Translations under genes and position numbers: made by a program
NCBI RefSeq assembly: GCF_003148745.1
Contig: NZ_QGGU01000011.1
Location: forward strand, 89,438 to 153,437
DNA length: 64,000 bases
From: Pleionea mediterranea
GTDB lineage: Bacteria; Pseudomonadota; Gammaproteobacteria; Enterobacterales; Kangiellaceae
Direction: 5' to 3'
The notes under the pieces: generated by a model
What the model saw: only the letters and a program-made list of their open reading frames with translations
The model's database searches: none
Told to the model about the DNA's origin: nothing
Part shown: positions 40,189 to 48,124 of the stretch, one piece after another
Layout: the number at the start of each line of letters is the position of its first letter
How positions within the stretch are numbered: position 1 is the first letter of the stretch

Positions 40189-41217
40189 TCAATTCAATAA
40201 TCGAGCACTTGAATCCCTGACAACCAACTCTGGGCAAAATCGAATACACTGTGATTGAACTTGTTTATCATTGGTATTTTGCAACATATCAATCAACATC
40301 GAAGCGGCGGTTTCTGCAATAGTGTTGTTTGGCTGATGCGCAGTGGTCAGCTTTGGCCAGGTTTGTCTAGAAAACGGACTGTCTTCAAACCCGACAATAG
40401 ACAGTTCTTCTGGTATAGCTACTCCCGATAACCGGGCAGCAAACAAAGCACCGGCGGCAATTTCATCGTTTGCAGCAAAAATGGCGGTAGGACGATTTTT
40501 ACGGCTGAGTAATTTTTTAGCGCCTTCAACGCCAGAATCAAAAGAGTAATCACCATCGAGCACCAGCTGTTTACTCTGACGGATGCGGTTCTCTGCCAAA
40601 GCCTGCTCATAACCTGATAATCGCGCTTCAGTTGACTTATGTTCTTTGCCACCGCATAAAAACCCAATTTTTTCGTGTCCGAGATCAATCAGGTGTTGTG
40701 TAATTTCAAATGCCGCGGTTTTATCGTCTACCAACACACAGCCCTGTGTACTTTTACTCGGCTTGCTGCCAGAAATGATACGAACAAACTTTATATCCAA
40801 CTGTTGTAGCGCTTTAACCACGGAAGGCATTTCAGAATACGGCGGTGTTAAAACCAGACCAGCAATACGGGAATGTTTTACCAGTGATGTAATTTCTTCG
40901 ATAAATTCACCGGATGATGGCTGGCAGGGGTGGATCAGTAATTCGTAACCACGTTTCCGACACTCCGATAACATGCCATTTTGCATATCAATTACATAAT
41001 AAGCATTCGGATTGCTGTAGACAAAACCAATGATATAAGACTTGGTACTCGCCAGATTACGAGCGGCCTGATTCGGCTGATAATTTAATGCAGTCACCGA
41101 AGCCATGACTTTATCGTATGTTGCCTGCTTTACAGAAGGCTCCCGGTTTATGACACGGGATACGGTTTTCATGGAAACACCGGCGTGTTTTGCAACATCA
41201 TTAATAGTGACGTTCAT
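40189..41217 (-). CDS. nagR: LacI family transcriptional regulator, probable NagR
   Basis: 342 residues. The N-terminal LacI helix-turn-helix reads TINDVAKHAGVSMKTVSRVINREPSVK, with the hinge YQPNQAARNLAST, and a periplasmic-binding-protein-like effector domain follows. It is the last gene of the minus-strand nag cluster, and a matching TGACA...TGTCA palindrome lies 105 bases upstream of its start. In Shewanella and Alteromonas relatives the LacI-type NagR controls GlcNAc and chitin genes through just such a palindrome, from which the name is taken. It is expected to be released by a GlcNAc-derived metabolite. Confidence 0.85.
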   Translation of the reverse strand: MNVTINDVAKHAGVSMKTVSRVINREPSVKQATYDKVMASVTALNYQPNQAARNLASTKSYIIGFVYSNPNAYYVIDMQNGMLSECRKRGYELLIHPCQPSSGEFIEEITSLVKHSRIAGLVLTPPYSEMPSVVKALQQLDIKFVRIISGSKPSKSTQGCVLVDDKTAAFEITQHLIDLGHEKIGFLCGGKEHKSTEARLSGYEQALAENRIRQSKQLVLDGDYSFDSGVEGAKKLLSRKNRPTAIFAANDEIAAGALFAARLSGVAIPEELSIVGFEDSPFSRQTWPKLTTAHQPNNTIAETAASMLIDMLQNTNDKQVQSQCIRFCPELVVRDSSARLLN

Positions 41218-41516
41218 ATCGACAGTTGCGCCTATGCAGCAAAATTTAAAATACGACTCACGAACTATGTGAGTTCGAGATGAGGTTGGAATATACCATC
41301 ATTTACAGGAGCTGACTATTTCTGACAGCGATGTCAGCCAGAGACGTAAATACGCTCAGCTCACGGAACTTAAGGAATTTAGGAACTTTAAAAGTATAGA
41401 GATAAGATAAATTAAAGCCTTGCTGTTTATTTAATGTCATCAGCCCAAAAAATTCTTATCAAGATTAATATTCCTTTCCAGATTGCCCAAGTATTAACTG
41501 GCGACAGTAAAAAGAG
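41218..41516. other. Gap between nagX and nagR containing the nagR operator
   Basis: 299 bases. Contents: the NagR-type palindrome at 41322-41337 and nothing else I can name. The large gap suggests nagR has its own promoter rather than only readthrough from nagX. Confidence 0.6.
41322..41337. promoter_or_regulatory. NagR-type operator upstream of nagR
   Basis: CTGACAGCGATGTCAG, a near-perfect 16-base palindrome with TGACA/TGTCA arms around a central GC pair. It resembles the operators at 47929, 57977 and 58063 but has CT instead of AT at the outer edge. Its position 105 bases before the nagR ATG fits autoregulation. Confidence 0.75.
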
Positions 41517-42689
41517 TTATACCTTAATAAATATTTTTCGCTTATAACACAGATACAACACCCACCACTGAACCGATAATAATGCGACAGTACTCGTTAT
41601 CAGTTGATAATGTTCAGGTATTGATACCAGCAAGCCACCTATTAAACTACTGACAATATAATGCCAGTCAAATAGTGCCGTTGACAGATATATGGCAATG
41701 GCATTGGCGCCAATAACCGCAAAAAACACTGCCAGTTGTCGCCATTGCCATACGTCAAATAACCAATAAAAAATAGCAAGCAGTAAACAGGAATAACCAA
41801 TGGATAAAAGATTAAACGGTAATGTCCAGAGCACTTTATTAATTGGAATAAAAGAACTGATAACAAAACCAGCTAGCAAACAACTGCCTGCCGTAATCAG
41901 CATAAATCGTAATCTTAATAGCGATGACGAAAGCCGGACATAAACCAGACGTCCTATAATGGCACCCGCCAATGCCGTAAATATTGAGCCAATGTGTGCC
42001 AGTAATCCTTCAGGATCAAGTGTATCGCTTTGATAAAACTGTCCCGGCAGAAAGCTCTGATCAACCCAGGCATTAATGGAATATGCTTCAGAGTAGTCAC
42101 CACAGCCATAATGAGCAAAATCGTTACCAAAACCATCACTGCCAATACAAACAAATGCTTGCAACAGAGCGTAACCAACCAGTCCTACGCCCAGAATAAT
42201 TATTAGTTTTTGCAAAGAAAAATGCCACACCAGCCAGGCGGTAATGCCCCATGCGATGGCAATTTTAGCCAGCACACTGGTGTAACGAACAGCTTCCCAC
42301 GACAGTGGAATCCCCTTACCCCATCCGTGATTATAAACAACACCCAGCAGACACAATAATAAAACACGTTTGATTAATTTAATGGCGTAGGGTTGTTTAT
42401 CCTTCCAGGGTTTACCAGCCAGATCAGTACGACTGATCCCGACGCTTACACCCGAAATAAAAATAAACAGAGGAAAAATCAAATCGTAAGCGGTAAAGCC
42501 ATGCCACTCACTGTGCTGCATTTGTTGAGCAAGCGACTGCCAAATAGCAATGGGCCAGATTAACGCCAGACCATAAAATAACTTTTCTGCGCCAATGATC
42601 CAGAACATATCAAAACCACGCAGAGCATCAATTGACAGTATGCGTAATTTTGATCCAGAGCGAGTACTTTTACTGTACTCAGCAGACAT
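41517..42689 (-). CDS. nagX: NagX-type membrane protein (DUF5009/acyltransferase-like)
   Basis: 390 residues with about ten membrane helices. ILSIDALRGFDMFWIIG, YDLIFPLFIFISGVSVGIS and GKGIPLSWE are typical of NagX and of the heparan-alpha-glucosaminide N-acetyltransferase-like family. NagX proteins occur in GlcNAc clusters of Shewanella, Alteromonas and Xanthomonas. They are thought to handle GlcNAc or chitooligosaccharide at the inner membrane, but no reaction is firmly established. It is 23 bases after the symporter gene. Confidence 0.88.
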   Translation of the reverse strand: MSAEYSKSTRSGSKLRILSIDALRGFDMFWIIGAEKLFYGLALIWPIAIWQSLAQQMQHSEWHGFTAYDLIFPLFIFISGVSVGISRTDLAGKPWKDKQPYAIKLIKRVLLLCLLGVVYNHGWGKGIPLSWEAVRYTSVLAKIAIAWGITAWLVWHFSLQKLIIILGVGLVGYALLQAFVCIGSDGFGNDFAHYGCGDYSEAYSINAWVDQSFLPGQFYQSDTLDPEGLLAHIGSIFTALAGAIIGRLVYVRLSSSLLRLRFMLITAGSCLLAGFVISSFIPINKVLWTLPFNLLSIGYSCLLLAIFYWLFDVWQWRQLAVFFAVIGANAIAIYLSTALFDWHYIVSSLIGGLLVSIPEHYQLITSTVALLSVQWWVLYLCYKRKIFIKV

Positions 42690-42712
42690 GGCCGTAATCT
42701 AAATACATTATT

Positions 42713-44497
42713 TTATTCAAATATTTTTATGCGTGAAGAAAAATATTTGACCAGCAGCGTCGACACCACAAATATCGAAAAGTACATCAAGGCATCGCTC
42801 CACTCTTTAAACACAAGGCTTCCCGTAGTAAACAAAATACTGTAAGCCATGGCAATGGCACTCAACCAACAAACCAACAGCTGCCACATACTGCCATTTT
42901 TTGGTTCGCCCGGCTCAACAAAGGGTTTCCAGTTGCCAGCAGGTTTAATACGTTGATAAAAATCTTTTAATACCTGCTTATCCGTTGCCGGCGTTAAAAA
43001 CGTAACCGTCAGCCATACTACGGCAGTAAACACCAATGTAAAAACAAAGCCACTGGGATCTTCTATAATGGGTTTACCCCAGGATTCATCCACATAAGGC
43101 GCCAATACAAACTGGGTAAATGAATAACCGACAAACGGCGCTATGGTTGCGGCTATTTCACTCCAGGCACTTACCCGCCACCAATACCAGCGTAAGATTA
43201 ATACAAGACCTAAACCAGCACCTGTTTGCAATAAAAAGTTCCAAACCCCGGCTATGGATTGCACTTTCGATGTCACAAATAAAGCCACCAGAATCATAAC
43301 AAACACAGCAATTCGGGAAGTGATAACCAGTTGTCGTTCATTCGCATCTGGCTTGATAAAGGGTTTATAAAAATCGTTAATAATGTAACTGGTTCCCCAG
43401 TTAAGCTGTGACGCCGTTGTGCTCATATAGGCGGCAAAAAAAGCAGCCAGCAATAAGCCTTTAAAACCAACCGGTAAAAAGTCTTTCATTGCCAGCACAT
43501 ACCCCATTCTGGCTTCGGTAATATCCGGGTACAACACCAGCGCACTTAAGCCAACCAAAACCCAGGGCCAGGGGCGAATGCAATAATGAGCAATTTGAAA
43601 ATATAAATTGGCGTAAACCGCATTTTTTTCATCCTTTGCGCTCATCATGCGCTGCGCAACGTAACCACCACCGCCGGGTTCAGCTCCGGGATACCAACTG
43701 TTCCACCAGGGCAATAAAATCATCGCAAGAAAGCTACCCAAACCTAACGCCAATACGGTACCGGCCGAACCATCTTCACCGGTAATGGTTGGGAAGAAGC
43801 TTAATGATTCTTTTGGTAATGCCGCTTTTAATCCATCGATGCCTCCGACCTGATCGGAATTAACAACCAATACGGCCAATATAATGCTTCCGGTCATCGC
43901 GACAATAAACTGCACAAAATCCGTATAAACAACGCCCAGTAATCCTGAAAATCCGGAATAAAGATAAACGATCAACATTGCACCAAGTGCATACCAGAGT
44001 GACTCGGCGGGCGAAATACCAAAAAACACCTGAAGCAATGTAATCAGAGCCAGGTTTACCCAGCTGATCACCAGAGCATTAATAAACATGCCCATATACA
44101 CCGCACGAAACCCGCGTAAAAACCGCGCCTCTTTACCGGAGTATCGAATGTTAATCAGTTCAACATCGGTGATGATGTTGGCCCGTCGCCAATAACGGGC
44201 AAAGAAAAATGTTGTTAACATTCCTCCAGCCAACATATTCCACCACATCCAGTTACCGGCTATACCGCTTTGACGGATCAGCTCTGTAACGGCCAATGGA
44301 GTGTCAGCTGCAAATGTGGTTGCCACCATGGATGTACCTGCCAGCCACCAGGGAAGACTACGACCACCAAGAAAAAAATCACTGGTACTTTTACTGGCTC
44401 GTTTACTAAAGTAAAGACCAAGTAAAGTAATCGACAAAATAAAACCGACAATGATAACGTAATCAATTATCGCTAAACTAAATTCACTTTCCTGCAT
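42713..44497 (-). CDS. Sodium:solute symporter (SSS family), probable GlcNAc transporter
   Basis: 594 residues with 13-14 membrane helices. The N-terminus DYVIIVGFILSITLLGLYFSKRASKSTSDFFLGGRSLPWW is the SSS signature, and FFAAYMSTTASQLNWGTSYIINDFY the second. Located between nagA and nagX in a GlcNAc operon, it probably brings GlcNAc (or a chitobiose derivative) into the cytoplasm with sodium. The substrate is inferred from context. Other bacteria use a major-facilitator NagP or a PTS here. Confidence 0.88.
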   Translation of the reverse strand: MQESEFSLAIIDYVIIVGFILSITLLGLYFSKRASKSTSDFFLGGRSLPWWLAGTSMVATTFAADTPLAVTELIRQSGIAGNWMWWNMLAGGMLTTFFFARYWRRANIITDVELINIRYSGKEARFLRGFRAVYMGMFINALVISWVNLALITLLQVFFGISPAESLWYALGAMLIVYLYSGFSGLLGVVYTDFVQFIVAMTGSIILAVLVVNSDQVGGIDGLKAALPKESLSFFPTITGEDGSAGTVLALGLGSFLAMILLPWWNSWYPGAEPGGGGYVAQRMMSAKDEKNAVYANLYFQIAHYCIRPWPWVLVGLSALVLYPDITEARMGYVLAMKDFLPVGFKGLLLAAFFAAYMSTTASQLNWGTSYIINDFYKPFIKPDANERQLVITSRIAVFVMILVALFVTSKVQSIAGVWNFLLQTGAGLGLVLILRWYWWRVSAWSEIAATIAPFVGYSFTQFVLAPYVDESWGKPIIEDPSGFVFTLVFTAVVWLTVTFLTPATDKQVLKDFYQRIKPAGNWKPFVEPGEPKNGSMWQLLVCWLSAIAMAYSILFTTGSLVFKEWSDALMYFSIFVVSTLLVKYFSSRIKIFE

Positions 44498-44604
44498 TAC
44501 TGGTCCTCTTTATTCATTATTATTGCTTTCATTTATATATTTTAATTATGTTTTAAACTATTCAGTAATTTTTCAGAATTATTTTTCAGAGTTACTTTTC
44601 AGAA

Positions 44605-45765
44605 TCACTTTACAAGCTTACCCTTTAACCAGACATGGGTTACATCTTTGTTATCATTTAATGCAACGACATTTGCAAAATAACCTGGCAGTAACTTTCC
44701 ATAACGATTATCCAATCCTAAAAATTTAGCTGGCGTGGCCGCTGCCATAACAAGTGCATCGCTTAACTTAATAGCCAGTGTTTTAGTGGCATTTTTGATC
44801 GCAACATCCATGGTTAATGTTGACCCTGCAAGCTCTCCGGTAGATGACGTCAATTTATCGCCGTGTCGATAAATTTTACGGTCAAAAAAATCGACCTCGG
44901 TTTTATCCGAACCGGCCAGAGCCATTGCATCTGTCACCAGCATCAATTGCTCTATGCCTTTTGTCTTAATAGCAAGCTTTAAACTTGCAGCGTGTACATG
45001 ATGACCGTCAACTATGATGCCGCAAAAAACATCGTCATCCAGTAATGCGGCCCCCACCACTCCGGGTGCACGCGCATTCAATGCCGACATGGCATTAAAT
45101 AAATGGGTAGCGCCATTGGCACCAATATCAAAAGCTTGTTTTGCGACTTCATAACTGGCATTGGTATGACCCAATGACACTTTCACATTATGTTGCGTTA
45201 ACCATTTTATTTGTTCTGCTGGCACCACTTCTGGCGCTAATGTAACCACCACCTGCCCTATATCCTGTCGCGCGAATAACTCAAGTTCCTGATCGGTTAA
45301 CGGCCGAATTCGACTCTGACAATGCGTACCTTTCTTGTTGACAGAAATACCCGGACCTTCAAAATGGATGCCGACAATGTTGTTCTCAATATTGCTTTTT
45401 TGTTCATTAATAGCCTGAGCCAGAGTGTCCGCTGCCTGCTTCATAACATCAAAATGATCCGTGATGATGGTGGGCAGCATAGCGGTTGTGCCAAAACTTA
45501 AATGAGTTTTACAAAGCTTGTTAAGATCATCACGGGATGTTTGATGGTTAAATAATATGCCTCCGCCGCCATTCACTTGCGTATCAATAAAGCCGGGAGC
45601 TAGCAAACCTGGTACCGTCTGTTTTGATACAGAAGCACCAAGCATGGAAAGTTCATCGGCAGACACAATGGCTTCAATGCAGTCATTGTTAATTAATAAT
45701 CCGGCCTTATGATGAAAATTTTCACCATCAAAAATGTTATCCGCGATAATAAGCTGTTTTGACAT
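44605..45765 (-). CDS. nagA: N-acetylglucosamine-6-phosphate deacetylase
   Basis: 386 residues. It deacetylates GlcNAc-6-phosphate to glucosamine-6-phosphate. LAPGFIDTQVNGGGGILFNH opens the amidohydrolase barrel, HFEGPGI holds the metal-binding Glu, and LGHTNASYE and GATHLFNAMSALN hold the metal-binding histidines. MLVTDAMALAG contains the catalytic Asp. Its ATG directly follows the nagB-II stop codon, so the two are coupled. The 107-base gap to the downstream symporter lacks a visible terminator. Confidence 0.96.
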   Translation of the reverse strand: MSKQLIIADNIFDGENFHHKAGLLINNDCIEAIVSADELSMLGASVSKQTVPGLLAPGFIDTQVNGGGGILFNHQTSRDDLNKLCKTHLSFGTTAMLPTIITDHFDVMKQAADTLAQAINEQKSNIENNIVGIHFEGPGISVNKKGTHCQSRIRPLTDQELELFARQDIGQVVVTLAPEVVPAEQIKWLTQHNVKVSLGHTNASYEVAKQAFDIGANGATHLFNAMSALNARAPGVVGAALLDDDVFCGIIVDGHHVHAASLKLAIKTKGIEQLMLVTDAMALAGSDKTEVDFFDRKIYRHGDKLTSSTGELAGSTLTMDVAIKNATKTLAIKLSDALVMAAATPAKFLGLDNRYGKLLPGYFANVVALNDNKDVTHVWLKGKLVK

Positions 45766-46764
45766 TTAGAGTGTTTCCGTCACTTTTTTTAATCCTTCTG
45801 GCTCATCCGGATTTCGACCGATTGATTGTGCAACCGTTTCTATATCAATATAAAATCGCTGAAGCAGCGCAAGTGGGGCCAACCTTTTTGGTAACGACTC
45901 AGTCGTTTGCATTAAATGAATAATTGTTGCACCTCTTCGTTTAAACTCTTCGATTTGTTCCATGTGCGCCTTGTAGGACTCATCGTTTACCGCGACATTT
46001 ATCATGGTCAATTTATTCGCAACCAGAGTTACCGGCCCATGCAAAAATTCTGCGCTGGAAAAGGCCTCAGCGTGGATCCCGCACACTTCTTTTAACTTTA
46101 AAGCAATCTCTTTTGCAATGGCATAGCCCAAACCACGGCCAACCACCACCAGATGTTTCACCCCAGTTAACGACTCGGCTGATAGCTGCGGAGCTGATTC
46201 TATTGCATCAGACAAAATATCAGGCAATTTTTTTAATTCAGCCTTCAATGATGATGACTCACTCCAACAGGCCACAAGCATTAACAATGCAGACAAGGTC
46301 AAAAGATAGCTTTTTGTTGCCGCGACTGATTGTTCTTTTTCTGCTTTTAAAGGAATAAAGTGATCAACAATGTCTTTCAGTGGCGATGATTCATCATTCA
46401 CTAACGCCAATATCATCGCACCCGATTTTTTCGCCTGCCGGATCTGGTTAATAATATCCGGGCTACGACCTGATTGTGATATCACCACAACCAAACCACC
46501 ATCAAGAATTAGATCCCGTTGATAAATGCTGGCCACCGAAGGCGCTGCGGCAAAAGTTGGAATACCCAGCTCAATTTCAAACAAATATTTGGCAAATACT
46601 CCGGCATGATCCGAAGATCCACGCCCCACAATCATCACAAACTTAGGGTTAAATTGCTTAATACTCGCAACAACTCGCAGAAATTCAGCAATATCTTTAT
46701 GTTGCTCCAATACTCGCTGCGGTGTTTCCGAAGCTTCTTTTAACATTAACGATGGTTTTGTCAT
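45766..46764 (-). CDS. SIS-domain glucosamine-6-phosphate deaminase (NagB-II)
   Basis: 332 residues with two SIS domains and no glutamine amidotransferase domain. MIVGRGSSDHAGVFAKY, VVISQSGRSPDIINQIRQAKKSGA, VAATKSYLLTLSALLML, and ISQSG are the GlmS-like isomerase motifs. In Shewanella the nagB-II type replaces the classical NagB and produces fructose-6-phosphate plus ammonia. Its place directly before nagA supports this over GlmS. A heptanucleotide tandem array begins 28 bases upstream of the ATG. Confidence 0.92.
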   Translation of the reverse strand: MTKPSLMLKEASETPQRVLEQHKDIAEFLRVVASIKQFNPKFVMIVGRGSSDHAGVFAKYLFEIELGIPTFAAAPSVASIYQRDLILDGGLVVVISQSGRSPDIINQIRQAKKSGAMILALVNDESSPLKDIVDHFIPLKAEKEQSVAATKSYLLTLSALLMLVACWSESSSLKAELKKLPDILSDAIESAPQLSAESLTGVKHLVVVGRGLGYAIAKEIALKLKEVCGIHAEAFSSAEFLHGPVTLVANKLTMINVAVNDESYKAHMEQIEEFKRRGATIIHLMQTTESLPKRLAPLALLQRFYIDIETVAQSIGRNPDEPEGLKKVTETL

Positions 46765-46792
46765 ACGGGTAACCTAACAGTTTGCACTATAG

Positions 46793-46859
46793 TTTCGAGT
46801 TTCGAGTTTCGAGTTTCGAGTTTCGAGTTTCGAGTTTCGAGTTTCGAGTTTCGAGTTTC
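46793..46859. repeat. Heptanucleotide tandem repeat (TTTCGAG)9.6 before nagB-II
   Basis: TTTCGAG is repeated nine times without error, followed by TTTC. The array is non-coding and sits in the 162-base gap between nagK and nagB-II, 28 bases upstream of the nagB-II start. Perfect units indicate recent slippage. Its copy number may be variable between cells and could alter expression of the downstream genes. Confidence 0.95.
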
Positions 46860-46926
46860 TAAAGCGTATACTTTTAAAAGATTTATGTTTGCTCATATTT
46901 TAATTTATAAACAATGCAGCCTACAC

Positions 46927-47850
46927 TTAACCACTTGCAGAATGATCGTTTGTTTTACGGTTCTGTGTGTCAGCGTTTATTTTGTTTTGCGCATAAAGAA
47001 TGGCACCTATTTCTGGCGGATGTTCGGCATCGGTAATTTTATTGCGCACTTTAGATGTTAAATAGGGCAGAATACGGGCAGTAATTCCGCCAATTAATGT
47101 CAGCTTTGGTGGATTTAATGACAACAATTTTTCACCAACCTGAGATAGGTAATCACCCGCTTCCTGTAGAATGTTTTGAGCAATAACATCGCCTTCTTCA
47201 GCCGCCTCAAAAACCAGAGGCGCAAGGCGGGCGTAAAACCTTGGTGGTTGACCGGATACTTTACTAACCAGATCCAATGGATTATCGGCGGCTATTTTTT
47301 GACGTAATATACTATCCTGCCCCAGTTGGTCCATAGCTAATAAGCAATGCTCTACCGCCTGCAATCCAATCCAGGCGCCACTGCCTTTATCCCCATGAGG
47401 AAAACCATGGGCACCAATGGTTAATGACTGACCGTTAACCGATGCGTAACCGCAAGAACCGGTTCCGGCAATAATAACCGCACCATCACCACCGCTGTGT
47501 GCCCCAAGACAAGCTGCATGAAGATCAGTTAACACCAGATGCTGTTTAAACGGGCTCTTCCAGTGCTGCATGGCGTTGAAAACAGAAGGAATATTTACAC
47601 CAGCTAACGCAATGCCTGCCGTCATATCGCCTAAGTCAGAATAATTAAACCCGACTTTAATGGCTGCCTGCATTGATGCTTCCGTAATGGATTTTATTGC
47701 CAGTTCAAAATCCTGAAATGGATTTGCCGGACCAGATAATCCATCACCCAACACACCATGAGTGGTTGAATACACTATCGCCCGACACTTGCTGCCGCCG
47801 CCATCGATACCAACATACAGAGTAGATTTTGGCTCACCCTTTAATGCCAT
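46927..47850 (-). CDS. nagK: N-acetylglucosamine kinase (BadF/BadG ATPase family)
   Basis: 307 residues of the sugar-kinase/actin fold. YVGIDGGGSKCRAIVY is the first phosphate loop, IIAGTGSCGYASVNG the second, HGDKGSGAWIG the sugar-side loop, and LTLIGGITARILPYL the adenosine motif. It phosphorylates GlcNAc taken up in free form to GlcNAc-6-phosphate. First gene of the downstream nag operon, with a NagR-type operator 79 bases before its ATG. A PTS would make this step unnecessary, so it fits uptake by the symporter. Confidence 0.92.
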   Translation of the reverse strand: MALKGEPKSTLYVGIDGGGSKCRAIVYSTTHGVLGDGLSGPANPFQDFELAIKSITEASMQAAIKVGFNYSDLGDMTAGIALAGVNIPSVFNAMQHWKSPFKQHLVLTDLHAACLGAHSGGDGAVIIAGTGSCGYASVNGQSLTIGAHGFPHGDKGSGAWIGLQAVEHCLLAMDQLGQDSILRQKIAADNPLDLVSKVSGQPPRFYARLAPLVFEAAEEGDVIAQNILQEAGDYLSQVGEKLLSLNPPKLTLIGGITARILPYLTSKVRNKITDAEHPPEIGAILYAQNKINADTQNRKTNDHSASG

Positions 47851-47928
47851 TCAAACAACCTTTTTTGTTCAACTGTTTTCATAATATAAATTTGCGTGAT
47901 GTTATAGCTATATTCAGTCTAAACAATT

Positions 47929-47944
47929 ATGACAGCGCTGTCAT
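47929..47944. promoter_or_regulatory. NagR-type operator upstream of nagK
   Basis: ATGACAGCGCTGTCAT is a perfect 16-base palindrome. On the minus strand the operator is followed at once by CATAAT, a plausible -10, so bound NagR would block the promoter of the nagK operon. Confidence 0.85.
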
Positions 47945-48061
47945 TAAATTCTTTAAAATAACCAACATTCTTTGTTTATTCACACTCTGAAGCAGCAATC
48001 CCTTTCCAACTAAAACTTGCGTGGTTGATTTGTGTTAAATAAATTATTTAACCTGAACTCT

Positions 48062-48110
48062 GATACTCAGGAGCTCTTAAACTCAAGATCTCTGAAACTC
48101 AGGATCTCAT
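48062..48110. repeat. Three imperfect 16-17 bp direct repeats after the hexosaminidase gene
   Basis: Units at 48062-48078, 48079-48094 and 48095-48110 share (A)ACTCA(A/G)GATCTC with a few differences. They lie just past the GH20 stop codon. Their function is unknown. Confidence 0.65.
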
Positions 48111-48124
48111 ACCCACCACTGGTT

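Noticed and set aside
46793..46859. CRISPR-like array
   Set aside because: The units are contiguous 7-base tandem repeats without spacers, and no cas genes are present.
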